Shown piece by piece: positions 16,383 to 25,889 of a DNA stretch of 64,000 nucleotides (within the stretch, counting starts at the first letter, position 1; every line of letters starts with the position of its first letter). The stretch is from Pseudomonadota bacterium (GTDB taxonomy: Bacteria > Desulfobacterota > Syntrophorhabdia > Syntrophorhabdales > Syntrophorhabdaceae). The notes under the pieces are model-generated. The model had not been told where the DNA came from, did not search any database, and saw only the letters and a list, made by a program, of their open reading frames with translations. Both the position numbers and the translations under genes were made by a program. The stretch lies in NCBI GenBank assembly GCA_026388315.1, contig JAPLKA010000049.1:28329-92328 (forward strand). Direction: 5' to 3'.

Positions 16383-17078
16383 ATGAGCGACCAGCCAACC
16401 AATAACGCAAAATACACCCCCTGGTTTGTATGCATCGTTGCCCTGTTCACAACATGCCTCATCACATCGAATATTACCGCCGTAAAATTAATCAGTATAT
16501 TCGGGCTGATTGTTCCTGCCGGCATTATAATATTCCCTCTAAGTTATATATTTGGCGATGTGCTGACCGAAGTGTACGGCTACCGCAGGGCCCGCTCCGT
16601 CATCTGGCTCGGGTTTTTCTGCAACCTCATGACGGTCATCGCAATTTGGCTTGGGCAGATACTCCCTGCAGCATCATTCTGGGATGGACAACCAGCTTAC
16701 GAGCGCATATTGGGGTATACTCCCCGCTTGCTGGTGGCTTCATTTGCAGCATATCTTGCAGGCGAATTTGCCAATTCCTTTGTCCTTGCAAAAATGAAAG
16801 TGGCAACCAAAGGAAGGTTCTTATGGGCACGCACCATAGGTTCCACTCTGGTGGGACAGGGGCTTGATTCATTCGTCTTTATGCTCATAGCCTTCATCGG
16901 GGTAATCCCTCCCAACGCCCTTGCGAATGCAATCATTACACAGTGGCTCGTAAAATCAGCCTATGAGGCAATACTCACACCCCTGACTTACCGGATCGTA
17001 ACCTTCCTCAAACGTCGTGAAGGGATCGACGTATACGATCACACCACGCGGTTTAACCCTTTCCTCATTATGGAGTAA
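16383..17078 (+). CDS. yhhQ: Queuosine precursor transporter (YhhQ/VUT family)
   Basis: 231 residues, six hydrophobic segments, with family hallmarks [10 protein letters not shown] in the first segment, [21 protein letters not shown] after the second, and [20 protein letters not shown] before the fifth. YhhQ-type carriers import preQ0/preQ1 or related queuosine precursors (established for E. coli). Five bases upstream of queC, so import and synthesis of the same precursor are encoded together. No preQ1 riboswitch pattern was seen upstream. Confidence 0.92.
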   Translation: MSDQPTNNAKYTPWFVCIVALFTTCLITSNITAVKLISIFGLIVPAGIIIFPLSYIFGDVLTEVYGYRRARSVIWLGFFCNLMTVIAIWLGQILPAASFWDGQPAYERILGYTPRLLVASFAAYLAGEFANSFVLAKMKVATKGRFLWARTIGSTLVGQGLDSFVFMLIAFIGVIPPNALANAIITQWLVKSAYEAILTPLTYRIVTFLKRREGIDVYDHTTRFNPFLIME

Positions 17079-17083
17079 TATTC

Positions 17084-17773
17084 ATGAAAAAGGCTATCGT
17101 TCTCTGCAGCGGGGGTATTGACTCCACCACTGCCATGGCTATTGCAAAACAGCAAGGTTATTCAATTTACAGCCTTAGCTTCGATTACGGCCAGAGACAT
17201 CGTATTGAACTTGAATCGGCCAGCAGAATTGCTGCAATAATGGGGGCAGAGAAACACCTTGTCATGGACATCAATTTAAGGAGAATCGGAGGCTCAGCGC
17301 TTACAGACTCTATAAAAGTACCAAAAGGAAGGGTGGCAGAAGAAATCGAAAAAACCATCCCCGTGACCTATGTACCTGCACGCAATACAATTTTTCTCTC
17401 CTACGCGCTCGCATGGGCAGAGGTGCTGAATGCGCCGGACCTGTTCATCGGTGTCACTGCGGTCGATTATTCCGGATATCCTGATTGCCGCCCTCAATAT
17501 ATAAGCGCCTTTGAGGCCATGGCAAATCTTTCCATTAAAGCAGCCGTGGAAGGCAAGATAAAAATCACCATCCACACACCGCTCATCAACATGACAAAGT
17601 CAGAGATTATCCGCAAGGGTACAGAACTCGGCGTAAACTACAGCCTTACCCATAGCTGCTACGACCCTTCACCGGACGGCAGGGCCTGCGGTTTATGTGA
17701 TAGCTGTTTTCTGAGAAAAAAGGGGTTCAGAGAAGCAGGTATCCCCGACCCCACCCCGTATACAGACTGCTGA
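17084..17773 (+). CDS. queC: 7-cyano-7-deazaguanine synthase QueC
   Basis: Converts 7-carboxy-7-deazaguanine to preQ0, using ATP and ammonia. Shows the PP-loop [14 protein letters not shown] at residues 8-21, the [14 protein letters not shown] motif, [16 protein letters not shown], and the C-terminal zinc cysteines in [17 protein letters not shown]. Length (229) is normal. Forms a two-gene unit with yhhQ; convergent with the response-regulator gene. Confidence 0.97.
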   Translation: MKKAIVLCSGGIDSTTAMAIAKQQGYSIYSLSFDYGQRHRIELESASRIAAIMGAEKHLVMDINLRRIGGSALTDSIKVPKGRVAEEIEKTIPVTYVPARNTIFLSYALAWAEVLNAPDLFIGVTAVDYSGYPDCRPQYISAFEAMANLSIKAAVEGKIKITIHTPLINMTKSEIIRKGTELGVNYSLTHSCYDPSPDGRACGLCDSCFLRKKGFREAGIPDPTPYTDC

Positions 17774-17805
17774 AGGCCTACTGAAAGTTTATACGTCGGA
17801 CGACA

Positions 17806-18306
17806 TTATATCGCTGAAGGTTTTCCCCATTCTTTCCAGTTCAAACCTGTTTTCTTTTCCCAATCTGACTCGAATTTTTCGGTGAAGAACCCGTGCAATT
17901 TTTCAAAAAGCAGTTTCCAGCCGGACTCGAACTCGTAATTGAGCACATCTTCAAGGAACGGGACGATTTCGCCAAGCTTTTCCTTGGGGAGGTATGCCCG
18001 TGCACCCATTTCATGTGAGCGTTTCAGGGCTTCAGCGCTTAATGCATGGGCAGTAAGCATGGCAACCTTCATGCCCTTCTTCACAGCAAGTTCCAGGAGG
18101 TCAAAACCACGTACCCCCATAATATCGAGTATTACCACATCGTAGTTACTGGATTCCAGCTTCTTTACTGCACTCTCATATGTGGTAGCCTTGTCAAAGG
18201 TACACTTTGGACAGGCCTCAATTATCTCTTCTTCTAAGACTGTCAAAACATCAGGTTCATCATCCACTGCTAAAATCTTTTTTCCGTCTAAAATAGACTC
18301 CTTCAT
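17806..18306 (-). CDS. Response regulator, receiver domain only plus short C-terminal tail
   Basis: Receiver domain at residues 9-130: acidic pair in LAVDDEPDV, phosphorylatable Asp in VVILDIMGVRGF, Thr in AMLTAHA, Lys in YLPKEKLG. The remaining 35 residues (GWKLLFEKLHGFFTEKF region) are helical and aromatic-rich with no DNA-binding motif I recognise, so output may be through protein contact. Immediately downstream of a histidine kinase gene on the same strand; they are probably partners. Confidence 0.9.
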   Translation of the reverse strand: MKESILDGKKILAVDDEPDVLTVLEEEIIEACPKCTFDKATTYESAVKKLESSNYDVVILDIMGVRGFDLLELAVKKGMKVAMLTAHALSAEALKRSHEMGARAYLPKEKLGEIVPFLEDVLNYEFESGWKLLFEKLHGFFTEKFESDWEKKTGLNWKEWGKPSAI

Positions 18307-18328
18307 GACGCTCTCCTCCTTTATATTT

Positions 18329-19075
18329 TTAAATTTGAAGGGGCGGAATCCGGACTGTAAAACATGTCCCCTTTCCTTCCCCGCTTGTCAGGGTAATCTT
18401 GCCATTAATCGTATCAATGAGGGTTTTCACACAGGAAAGACCGAAACCAAGCCCCCTTTCATCGCCTTTTGGTTTGTCTTTCGCACAGAGGAACCGCTTA
18501 AAAATATAATCCTGTTTCTCCGGTGGTATACCGGACCCATCATCTTCAACCATTACAACAAGATCTTCATCACCGCTGATGGATATATTGACACGCTGCC
18601 TGCGATATTTCAACGCATTTGTAATGAGATTCCGGATGATCTGCTGAAGCTTTTTCTGGTCATGGATAAATGGGGATGCACTGTATTTTCCTTCAATATG
18701 TATAAAAACCCCGTTATCCTTAAGAAGTTCAAAAAAATCCTCATAAAGGTCTACTGAAGATAATTTTTCTACCATACCCGGGTCAATGATCTCCATGGCC
18801 TCAGAAAGCGAATCCCTGAGGATATATGGAATCGAACACTGTTCCTTCCTGAACAACCCCTCTTCAGAGCGGTAAACCTCTATCATCTCATGGAGAAAGG
18901 ACTGTGCCTTATTCGCATTCCGTAAAATCATATTGAGGGCCTTCCGCTGACGGTCATTTAATGGACCGTATCTGTCTTCTTTATTTAGAAGGTTGTTAAT
19001 GCTTGTAGATGCTATCGATAAAGGCCCTGTAAGATCATGTATCAACAGGTCAATCAAAGAATCTCTCTCGTTCAT
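18329..19075 (-). CDS. Sensor histidine kinase (cytoplasmic)
   Basis: Phosphoacceptor helix LLIHDLTGPLSIAS near the N-terminus, then N box NLITNALKYRR, G1 VEDDGSGIPPEKQ, F box FKRFLCA, and G2 GLGFGLSCVKTLID. No transmembrane segment, so it senses inside the cell or through a partner. AGGAGA upstream favours the ATG at 19075; a longer frame starts at 19123 without a ribosome-binding site. Paired with the receiver-only regulator 22 bases downstream. Confidence 0.9.
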   Translation of the reverse strand: MNERDSLIDLLIHDLTGPLSIASTSINNLLNKEDRYGPLNDRQRKALNMILRNANKAQSFLHEMIEVYRSEEGLFRKEQCSIPYILRDSLSEAMEIIDPGMVEKLSSVDLYEDFFELLKDNGVFIHIEGKYSASPFIHDQKKLQQIIRNLITNALKYRRQRVNISISGDEDLVVMVEDDGSGIPPEKQDYIFKRFLCAKDKPKGDERGLGFGLSCVKTLIDTINGKITLTSGEGKGTCFTVRIPPLQI

Positions 19076-19170
19076 GTTGTTTTCCGTCTCCTGCCTCTGA
19101 AAAACTTGACGTATATTCTGCATGTTTTATAACATTTTTTAACGTATCGGGAAAGGACACAATGGCGTTA

Positions 19171-19821
19171 TTAATTCTTTCCGGCAACTCCATGAATATC
19201 CTTTATTAACTGTTCGGAGAAGTGGAGCATATTCACACTCATACCGCGGGCAAACTCATCAGGTGAATGTTCTTTAAGGGATTCCTCAAAATGATAACGC
19301 TTTTGAAATACTACCCTTTTGGTGAGTTCCTTCTGGCTTCCATCGATAAATGACACATTTGTCTTAAGAACTGCCTTCCGGTTATCCTGTGCCATCATCT
19401 CCAAAAATTCCTCGACACCACCCTCAATAATAAACCTTGTACCCTCTATGTCACGATATGAAAAAACCACCGGAAAAACATTCGCCGCCCTCAAATCGCG
19501 GATCAGGTAATCAGTCACCATATCGCCGGGGTTTACCCTCCAGCGGTTATAATTGTAAGCAGCAAGTTTATATGGCTGCGCCCTGTATAACATTGCCTGG
19601 GAATTGAATGATTGGTACACAGAGAATCGCTCAACTTTTATCGGTTCGCACATGCGGCCAAGGGACTCAACAGTGGGCGGGGTATATTCCAGAGAGTACT
19701 GCTCAACGAGATGAGGCGCCTTCGATCGTCCAAAACAACCGGCAGCAATAAATACGATCACGATGATAAAGCTCATTTTTACAAAGTTAACGGTTTTTCC
19801 CCTTTTCATCCTATCCCCCAT
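19171..19821 (-). CDS. ABC-type transport auxiliary lipoprotein (PqiC/MlaD-partner type)
   Basis: 216 residues; hydrophobic signal ending in the lipobox AAGC near residue 29, then a beta-rich domain with YSLEYTPP, SVYQSFNSQAMLYR, YNYNRWRVNPGDMVTDYLI and FIIEGGVEEFLE, the pattern of the auxiliary lipoprotein domain found beside MCE transporters. In the mla gene order it follows mlaD and probably links the transporter to the outer membrane. Confidence 0.85.
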   Translation of the reverse strand: MGDRMKRGKTVNFVKMSFIIVIVFIAAGCFGRSKAPHLVEQYSLEYTPPTVESLGRMCEPIKVERFSVYQSFNSQAMLYRAQPYKLAAYNYNRWRVNPGDMVTDYLIRDLRAANVFPVVFSYRDIEGTRFIIEGGVEEFLEMMAQDNRKAVLKTNVSFIDGSQKELTKRVVFQKRYHFEESLKEHSPDEFARGMSVNMLHFSEQLIKDIHGVAGKN

Positions 19822-19862
19822 TCTGTTTCCCTGGTTTGTTCAGTCTCTCAGGTTTCTCCCCG

Positions 19863-20786
19863 TCATTTCCCTGTCGGCGGTTCGCTGAAAATAATATCAG
19901 ACGGGTCAGCGTTGAGTCTGTTCAACAGGTTTTCAAGGGTCTCCGATGCTCGTCTCAAATTCTCGCTCGTTATTTGAATTTCAGTAGCTACAACCTGGGT
20001 CCTCCTTGCCGCATGATCCACGAGACGGTTTGCCTTATCCGCTGTATCTGCAATATTTAAGGCGCTAATCTCCTTATTTACATTCTCAACAACCTTTTTT
20101 GCACCGGCAATAACATCCCGTGCATCCTTGAGCATATCCTCAACCACACCTTCCTTTTCCAGCATTGTGTTTATTTTATTCGACATGTTTTCGAGGTTGG
20201 CTGCCGCATTTGCTAAACTTGCTACCATGCCCTTCATTTTAGAATCGCCTATAAAGGTTTCGATTGTTTTTGTCGTAGATTTTATCTGATCTGATATGCC
20301 CTTAAAATCAATCTGGTTTGCCTTCTCAACTACACTATATATACCTGAAAAAATTTTCTGCATATCTGACGGAATGGACGGTATGACGGGATCGTTTGTG
20401 GGAAAATGTATTTTTGGTGTGAGTTTTGCATAAGAAGGTTTCATCTGTTCGAGTCCCACAAAGACAAGGCCGGTTATACCTGCCATTTCAAGTCTTGCCA
20501 CAATAGTGTTAGACATATCACCCTGTAAATTCATCTTCATCGTTACTTCCACGAGCCTGTTGTCCGGTGCCAGGCCGATCTTTGTAACCCACCCCACATC
20601 AACACCCTGATATTTTACCCTTGAATCCACCTGTAACCCCTGAACAGATTCTTCGAAATAGGTAACAAACGTATCGCCTTTTTGAAAATATTTGGAGGCG
20701 CCTATCCAGATGACGATACCTACTCCGATTAAGGTGCCTATTACCACGAACAGGCCGACAGTAAACAACGGCTTTTTTCTGGACAT
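19863..20786 (-). CDS. mlaD: MCE-domain phospholipid transporter subunit MlaD
   Basis: One N-terminal transmembrane helix (LFTVGLFVVIGTLIGVGIVIW, residues 6-26), an MCE domain at about 35-120 (GLQVDSRVKYQGVDVGWVTKI ... AGITGLVFVGLE, in part), then a long helical/coiled tail rich in Asn and Ala. MCE proteins form hexameric rings that bind lipid in the periplasm. Tail is longer than E. coli MlaD (183 aa), as in many delta-proteobacterial homologues. Lies between mlaF and the auxiliary lipoprotein. Confidence 0.93.
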   Translation of the reverse strand: MSRKKPLFTVGLFVVIGTLIGVGIVIWIGASKYFQKGDTFVTYFEESVQGLQVDSRVKYQGVDVGWVTKIGLAPDNRLVEVTMKMNLQGDMSNTIVARLEMAGITGLVFVGLEQMKPSYAKLTPKIHFPTNDPVIPSIPSDMQKIFSGIYSVVEKANQIDFKGISDQIKSTTKTIETFIGDSKMKGMVASLANAAANLENMSNKINTMLEKEGVVEDMLKDARDVIAGAKKVVENVNKEISALNIADTADKANRLVDHAARRTQVVATEIQITSENLRRASETLENLLNRLNADPSDIIFSEPPTGK

Positions 20787-20808
20787 TTATATTTCCTTTT
20801 TGCGTCTG

Positions 20809-21636
20809 TTAATGTGTTGCCTTCCTGTTAAAAAAGTTGGTTACCCGGGGATTCTCCGAATGCTCTTTTAATTCCCGGGGATCGCCTTCTGCTATTATAC
20901 CCTTTTTACTCTTATCGAGCATAATTATTCTATGGGCAACATTAAAAATTGACTCAAGCTCATGGGTCACTATGACCATTGTAGTACCGATGCCTTTGTT
21001 GAGGTTTCTTATAAGCATGTCAAGTTCAGCAGATGTTACAGGGTCAAGGCCTGCCGAGGGTTCATCAAAAAAGAGCACCGTAGGATCCAGCGCTATAGCC
21101 CTCGCAATGCCTGCCCTCTTCTTCATACCACCGGATAATTCAGAGGGAAGGTGGTTTTCATACCCTGAGAGGCCCACCATGCCGAGCTTAGTTTTTACTA
21201 TAGGATCGATGATTTTTGAAGGGAGACGGGTAAATTCCATGAGAGGAAGCGCCACATTTTCGTATAATGTCATTGAGCCAAAAAGTGCGCTCGATTGAAA
21301 AAGCATCCCCATACCTCTCCTCAGTTTTCCCATCTCGTCATCATCTGCGCTCGTAATATCAATACCGTTAATAGTTACCCTGCCCGAGGCAAGCTCATAC
21401 AACCCGATCATGTGCTTCAGGAGTGTCGATTTCCCGCACCCGCTCCCGCCGAGAATGATAAAAATTTCGCCCCTGTATACTTCAAAACTCACGTTCTCAA
21501 GGACAGTGTCATCCCCAAAACGGGCCGTAAGGTTCTCAACAACGATTATCGGGTCAGTGCTTAACGCACCGGTTTCGGAGTTCGGTTCCCCGATAGAAGC
21601 ATTCGTGGACATGGTTCGGGGTTCGGAGTTATTCAT
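20809..21636 (-). CDS. mlaF: Lipid ABC transporter ATPase MlaF
   Basis: Walker A GGSGCGKSTLLKHM, signature ELSGGMKKRAGIARAI, Walker B TVLFFDEPSAGLDP and His-switch VTHELESIF. The start is fixed by an ATGA overlap with mlaE. The first 28 residues (NNSEPRTMSTNASIGEPNSE region) are not part of the ATPase fold and are encoded by word repeats of the TTCGGAGTTCGG type, so this is a repeat-made N-terminal extension. ATPase of the MlaFED-type lipid transporter. Confidence 0.94.
   Translation of the reverse strand: MNNSEPRTMSTNASIGEPNSETGALSTDPIIVVENLTARFGDDTVLENVSFEVYRGEIFIILGGSGCGKSTLLKHMIGLYELASGRVTINGIDITSADDDEMGKLRRGMGMLFQSSALFGSMTLYENVALPLMEFTRLPSKIIDPIVKTKLGMVGLSGYENHLPSELSGGMKKRAGIARAIALDPTVLFFDEPSAGLDPVTSAELDMLIRNLNKGIGTTMVIVTHELESIFNVAHRIIMLDKSKKGIIAEGDPRELKEHSENPRVTNFFNRKATH
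21571..21634. repeat. Word repeats in the 5' end of mlaF (TTCGGAGTTCGG type)
   Basis: GGTTTCGGAGTTCGGTTCCC and, 35 bases on, GGTTCGGGGTTCGGAGTT (plus-strand sense) are varied copies of the same word and encode the extra N-terminal residues of MlaF. Confidence 0.6.
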
Positions 21637-22763
21637 ATATAATTCAACAAGATCGCAAAAATCGAATCAACAACTATAATGAGGAACAGGGCTGCCACTA
21701 CAGCCGAGGTCGTTGCGTTACCCACATCCTGCGCACCACCCCTTACCATGAACCCCCTCTGACATCCAATCCCTGCGATGAGTATTGCAAGGACTACCGA
21801 TTTTATCATGCTTGTCACAATGTTAAATATGGTTATCGCCTTTATTGACTGCTGGACGTAGGTGTACACCGTTAAGTCGAGAAAAAAGACACCTATCGCT
21901 AATCCGCCGATAATAGCAAAAAGGTCGGCAAATAACGTGAGGAGAGGAACGACCATAATCGCAGCAAAGACTTTTGGTATTGCAAGAAATCTGATAGGAT
22001 TAAACCCCATTGTAATTAATGCATCCACTTCCTCGTTTACCTTCATGGTGCCAATCTCTGCTGCAAAGGCTGAACCGGAACGGCCTGCCACAAGAATCGC
22101 TGCCATGATCGGGCCCAACTCCCTTACCATGGCCAGGCTCAAAAGCGATGGAACATATATATTTGCACCAAATTGTTTAAGCTGCAATGAAGACATGAAT
22201 GCAAGGATGAGACCCAACAAAAAGGTGATGAGTCCAACGATCGGAAGCCCGTCCACACCCACCTTTTTCATGTAGACGATCACATCGGTCCACCTCACCG
22301 AGCGGAGATGGAACAGAGAATATATGATTTCTAAAGTAAGCTCTCCACCAAAGGAAATAACCTCTAAAATGTCATCATAAAAACCGATGCTTGCCTCACC
22401 TATCCGCTCAAAAAATCCTATTGTCCTTTTTTCCGGTATGATAGGGTTTGTACTGAGTGCGTCCCGGTCAAGGAGGGTCATTATCCCCTTCACCTTATCG
22501 GACATATTCAGGTATGCGAATGGTATGGACTTTCTTTTTGCTTCATTTTCCAACTGGATGAGCAACAGCGCACCTGCGCTATCCAGGTACTCAACGTTTC
22601 CAAGATCAGTGGTAAGTTTCGAAGGGTGCTTCTCTTCAAGAAGCGTTTTTATCTCAGGCAGCATCAGGCTTATAGTATCCAGCGACGCACTGCCTGAGAT
22701 GGAGAGGATAATGTTACCGCCCTTCTCTCCCGAAACCAAAAGGGCATATTGATCATGTGGCAT
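21633..22763 (-). CDS. mlaE: Lipid ABC transporter permease MlaE with N-terminal STAS domain
   Basis: Residues 1-105 resemble a STAS domain (LTTDLGNVEYLDSAGALLLIQLE) normally encoded separately as MlaB; residues 120-376 are the MlaE permease with VGVDGLPIVGLITFLLGLI, the conserved ELGPIMAAILVAGRSGSAFAAEIGTMKVNEEVDAL segment (in part) and terminal hydrophobic helices. The fused MlaB-MlaE form is common outside gamma-proteobacteria. Translationally coupled to mlaF. Confidence 0.94.
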   Translation of the reverse strand: MPHDQYALLVSGEKGGNIILSISGSASLDTISLMLPEIKTLLEEKHPSKLTTDLGNVEYLDSAGALLLIQLENEAKRKSIPFAYLNMSDKVKGIMTLLDRDALSTNPIIPEKRTIGFFERIGEASIGFYDDILEVISFGGELTLEIIYSLFHLRSVRWTDVIVYMKKVGVDGLPIVGLITFLLGLILAFMSSLQLKQFGANIYVPSLLSLAMVRELGPIMAAILVAGRSGSAFAAEIGTMKVNEEVDALITMGFNPIRFLAIPKVFAAIMVVPLLTLFADLFAIIGGLAIGVFFLDLTVYTYVQQSIKAITIFNIVTSMIKSVVLAILIAGIGCQRGFMVRGGAQDVGNATTSAVVAALFLIIVVDSIFAILLNYI

Positions 22764-22817
22764 ATGTTATTTATATCACAACGATGTATAAATATGAATA
22801 GTTTAAAGTGATTCGCT

Positions 22818-22866
22818 ATATGGCATAAAAGCTCATAGTTGTTAGCTATGAGCTTTTATGCCATAT
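22818..22866. terminator. 21-bp perfect inverted repeat between the sigma-54 regulator and mlaE
   Basis: Arms 22818-22838 and 22846-22866 are exact reverse complements with a 7-base loop; the TAA of the upstream regulator gene lies in the loop and one arm encodes its last residues. Likely acts as a transcription terminator/mRNA stabiliser for the regulator transcript, though no long U-run follows. Confidence 0.65.
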
Positions 22867-24194
22867 TTCTTTATTTTATAGCGCAGCATACGCTCGCTGA
22901 TGCCGATCGCAGATGCTGCCTTTGTCTGTACACAGTCTGCCTTGATGAGGGCCTCCATTATCATCTTCTTTTCCATGGACTCAACCACATCTTTTATACC
23001 CTCTCCAGCAGGGGCTTGATCCGCTGCAGAGAAGAAAGGCAGGTCCTCTTTCGATATATATTCACCCCTGGTGAGCACCACAGCCCTTTCTATAATATTT
23101 TCAAGCTGACGCACATTTCCCGGATAATCGTTCTTAATAAGGATGTCTCTTGCCTCATTTGTGAACCCCTTTATTATCTTTCTGTGCCTGTCGTTATAAC
23201 GCTTCAGGAAGAAATCCATGAAAACCGGTATGTCTTCCCGCCTCTCCTGTAAAGGGGGGATACGGATTGTCACCACATTAAGCCTGTAATAAAGGTCATC
23301 CCGGAATGTGCCTTTCTTTACCTCTTCTTCGAGGTTCCTGTTTGTGGCTGTAATGATTCGTACATCTATTCCGATTGGATGCAGTCCTCCCAGCCTTTCC
23401 ACCTCTCTCGCCTGAATCACCCTGAGCAGCTTCGATTGCAACAGGAGTGGCATATCGCCTATTTCATCAAGGAAAAGCGTCCCCTTGTTCGCCAGCTCAA
23501 ACTTACCGATCTTTCTCTGGAATGCGCCGGTAAATGCACCTTTTTCATATCCGAAGAGTTCACTCTCGAGGAGGTTGTCCGGGATGGCTGCACAGTTGAC
23601 CTTCACAAGCGGCTGGTCCTTTCGCTCACTTAGTTCGTGAATGAGGTCTACAACGAGTTCCTTGCCTACACCACTCTCCCCCTCAATAACGCAAGTAGAG
23701 TCGGTTTTTGCAATCCGCACGATAAGGCTTACGACTTCATTCATCTTGTCGCTGATATAGATAAAATTTGCCGTTTTAAGCCTGCCCTGAAGCACTTCCT
23801 TTAGCACCTTATTCTCATGAACAAGGTGCCTCTTTTCTTCGATTTTTTTGATCCTGAACAGAAGGTCTTCAAGATCAATGGGTTTTGTCAGATATTCTGA
23901 TGCGCCTGATTTGAGCGCATCTACAGCATTTTCAATACTCCCGTAGGCTGTAATCATTATTATTTCAGCTTCCGGGTTCATCCCTTTGAACTGCTTAAGG
24001 AGCGTCAGCCCGTCGGTATCGGGAAGCTTAAAGTCAAGCAGCACAATGTCAATGGGTCGTTCTTTGAATACCAGAAGTGCATCTGCGCCATTTCCGGCCC
24101 CGGCCGCACCGAAGCCCTCCTTCCTGAGAAGATCCTCAAGAAGTGACCTCTGTACATCCTCATCTTCGACAATTAAAATGTTGGCATGTTCCAT
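22842..24194 (-). CDS. Sigma-54-dependent response regulator (NtrC/ZraR type)
   Basis: Receiver domain 1-120 (EDEDVQ, phospho-Asp in VLLDFKLPDTDG, MITAYGS, YLTKPID), AAA+ domain about 140-375 (Walker A GESGVGKE, GAFTGA loop that contacts sigma-54, Walker B-type GTLFLDEIGDMPL, RITATNRNLEEEV-like sensor I, R-finger region FRDDLYYRLNV), and a C-terminal Fis-type HTH (TKAASAIGISERMLRYKIKKY). Downstream of the cognate kinase; the divergent ZraP-like gene 3 kb away carries a matching sigma-54 promoter. Confidence 0.96.
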   Translation of the reverse strand: MEHANILIVEDEDVQRSLLEDLLRKEGFGAAGAGNGADALLVFKERPIDIVLLDFKLPDTDGLTLLKQFKGMNPEAEIIMITAYGSIENAVDALKSGASEYLTKPIDLEDLLFRIKKIEEKRHLVHENKVLKEVLQGRLKTANFIYISDKMNEVVSLIVRIAKTDSTCVIEGESGVGKELVVDLIHELSERKDQPLVKVNCAAIPDNLLESELFGYEKGAFTGAFQRKIGKFELANKGTLFLDEIGDMPLLLQSKLLRVIQAREVERLGGLHPIGIDVRIITATNRNLEEEVKKGTFRDDLYYRLNVVTIRIPPLQERREDIPVFMDFFLKRYNDRHRKIIKGFTNEARDILIKNDYPGNVRQLENIIERAVVLTRGEYISKEDLPFFSAADQAPAGEGIKDVVESMEKKMIMEALIKADCVQTKAASAIGISERMLRYKIKKYGIKAHS

Positions 24195-24212
24195 TATTAA
24201 TACCTCTGCGAT

Positions 24213-24318
24213 TTAGCTCATGGCGGTTAGCGATTAGCTAAATGAAAATGAAAAGTTAAGAATTAAGAATTATAACGGCTTTTAATTCTACATTCTACAT
24301 TTTTAATTCTTAATTTCT
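24213..24318. repeat. Word repeats between kinase and regulator genes
   Basis: TTAGCGATTAGCTAAATGAAAATGAAAAG, AAGTTAAGAATTAAGAATT and, after a gap, TTAATTCTACATTCTACATT plus TTTTTAATTCTTAATTTC. The AATTAAGAATT and AATTCTTAATT parts are mutually complementary and could form a long hairpin. Confidence 0.6.
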
Positions 24319-25889
24319 CTACGCTCTACCTTCTGCTTAACCGGTAGGGTTAAGCAGAAGGTCGTCCCCTTCCCTGTCCCGCTCGTTACCTTTATATCGC
24401 CGCCATGGTCCCTGATAATCATGTATGAAATGGGCAACCCGAGTCCCATGCCCTTGTCCTTGGTTGTATAATAATACTCAAATATTTTCCCCGTGTCCTC
24501 TTCCTTAATACCTTGGCCCGTGTCTTTTATAGAAATTTCGACCATGTCTCCGGCTGTTTTAGTTGACACTTCTATATACCCGCCGTTATGAATGGACTCT
24601 ATCCCGTTTAAAACTATATTATAAAAGGCCTGCTTCAGTCTCTCTTTTTGAGTCTCCATAAAAATTCCCCGGTCAATATCATTGATTAATTCGACTCCGC
24701 TCGTACTCGCCTTCTCCCTGATAATGATCAGTACTTCATCAACTATAGCATAAAGATTCTCATTCAGGAATGGCGCCTGCGACTTCGTTGAAAGGAGAAA
24801 TTCCTCAACAATTCTGTTAATCCGGGAAAGCTCGTCTCTCATAATATCGATAAACCTGTCATATTCCTGCTTCTTTCCCCCCTCCGGGGTAAATTCTCGC
24901 TTGAGCCGCTGTACAGACATACTCACGGCATTCAGCGGGTTCCGAATTTCATGTGCCATGCCCGAAGCAAGTTTACCCAGCGATACAAGCCGTTCCTTCA
25001 GGGCCAACTCCTTTTCCATCGTCCTCATCCGCTCAGAATAACGCCTTTCCAGGTAAAATATGATGTAAGTGCTGAGGGCGCCCGATACAACGAGAAACAC
25101 CAGGATAAAGATAAAGTTAACTGTCGTCCTCCGTAAGATATCCTTTGCGAGGTCTTTTGAAAGGAGAACTTCCACAGAAAACCCGGGGAGAAACCTCGAT
25201 TCAAGGGGCTTATTGAGGACAAAACGCGACGCAGAAGCTTCCCCTTCAAGTGATGACGCATATTGCACTCCTTTTTCATCATAGATATTTATACCGGCAA
25301 TATTGAGTCTTTTTTCCTCCCTGTCAAGTATCTCTTTTACGATATGTCTTGTTCTGAGGGTTTCCAGTTCTTTTTCATCCAGCCAGAAAAACACAAAACG
25401 TTCCGATACCTTGATACCCATCAAGAGAGATTTATTAGTCCCATTGGGCATTTTCACAAATACTTCTTCTTTTCCGGACATAAGCCTTTTTATATATGAA
25501 GGTTGGATTTGCATGGTACCTTTTTTCAGCACCACCGCACCTCCGTGGTCCAATACCACAATATTTGCAACGGGGATTTTCTGGATTGCGTCTATTGATG
25601 CGGTCTTAAAAAAGGCATAAAGGTCTTCGATAATTTCTTCATCGTACACCAGAACATTGAGGAAATTCGGGGTGATGATAGAGGGTGATACGTCGAGAAG
25701 ACTCAGGTATTCGAGATTTACGTCTATTTCTCTTCTGATGTGATTGACGATTATCTCGGCTTCGCTCTTCAGTAATGCTTCTATGTTTTTCTGGATAACC
25801 CTGAACTGAACAAATCCGGTTATAGCAATGAGGACAAAAAAAATGACGAATAGCAGGGATGGGAATATATAAGTCTTTTTATCTCCCAT
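24303..25889 (-). CDS. Membrane sensor histidine kinase (ZraS-like)
   Basis: 528 residues. Two transmembrane helices (about 9-28 and 258-282) flank a 230-residue periplasmic sensor domain. Cytoplasmic part: H box SGMAHEIRNPLNAVSMS near 320, N box YNIVLNGIESIHNGG, G1 KDTGQGIKEED, F box FEYYYTTKDKGMGLGLPI. The start overlaps the end of the Spy-like gene by 11 bases, linking sensor expression to the periplasmic protein. Together with the downstream regulator this is a ZraSR-type envelope stress pair by architecture; the true ligand is unknown. Confidence 0.93.
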   Translation of the reverse strand: MGDKKTYIFPSLLFVIFFVLIAITGFVQFRVIQKNIEALLKSEAEIIVNHIRREIDVNLEYLSLLDVSPSIITPNFLNVLVYDEEIIEDLYAFFKTASIDAIQKIPVANIVVLDHGGAVVLKKGTMQIQPSYIKRLMSGKEEVFVKMPNGTNKSLLMGIKVSERFVFFWLDEKELETLRTRHIVKEILDREEKRLNIAGINIYDEKGVQYASSLEGEASASRFVLNKPLESRFLPGFSVEVLLSKDLAKDILRRTTVNFIFILVFLVVSGALSTYIIFYLERRYSERMRTMEKELALKERLVSLGKLASGMAHEIRNPLNAVSMSVQRLKREFTPEGGKKQEYDRFIDIMRDELSRINRIVEEFLLSTKSQAPFLNENLYAIVDEVLIIIREKASTSGVELINDIDRGIFMETQKERLKQAFYNIVLNGIESIHNGGYIEVSTKTAGDMVEISIKDTGQGIKEEDTGKIFEYYYTTKDKGMGLGLPISYMIIRDHGGDIKVTSGTGKGTTFCLTLPVKQKVERREIKN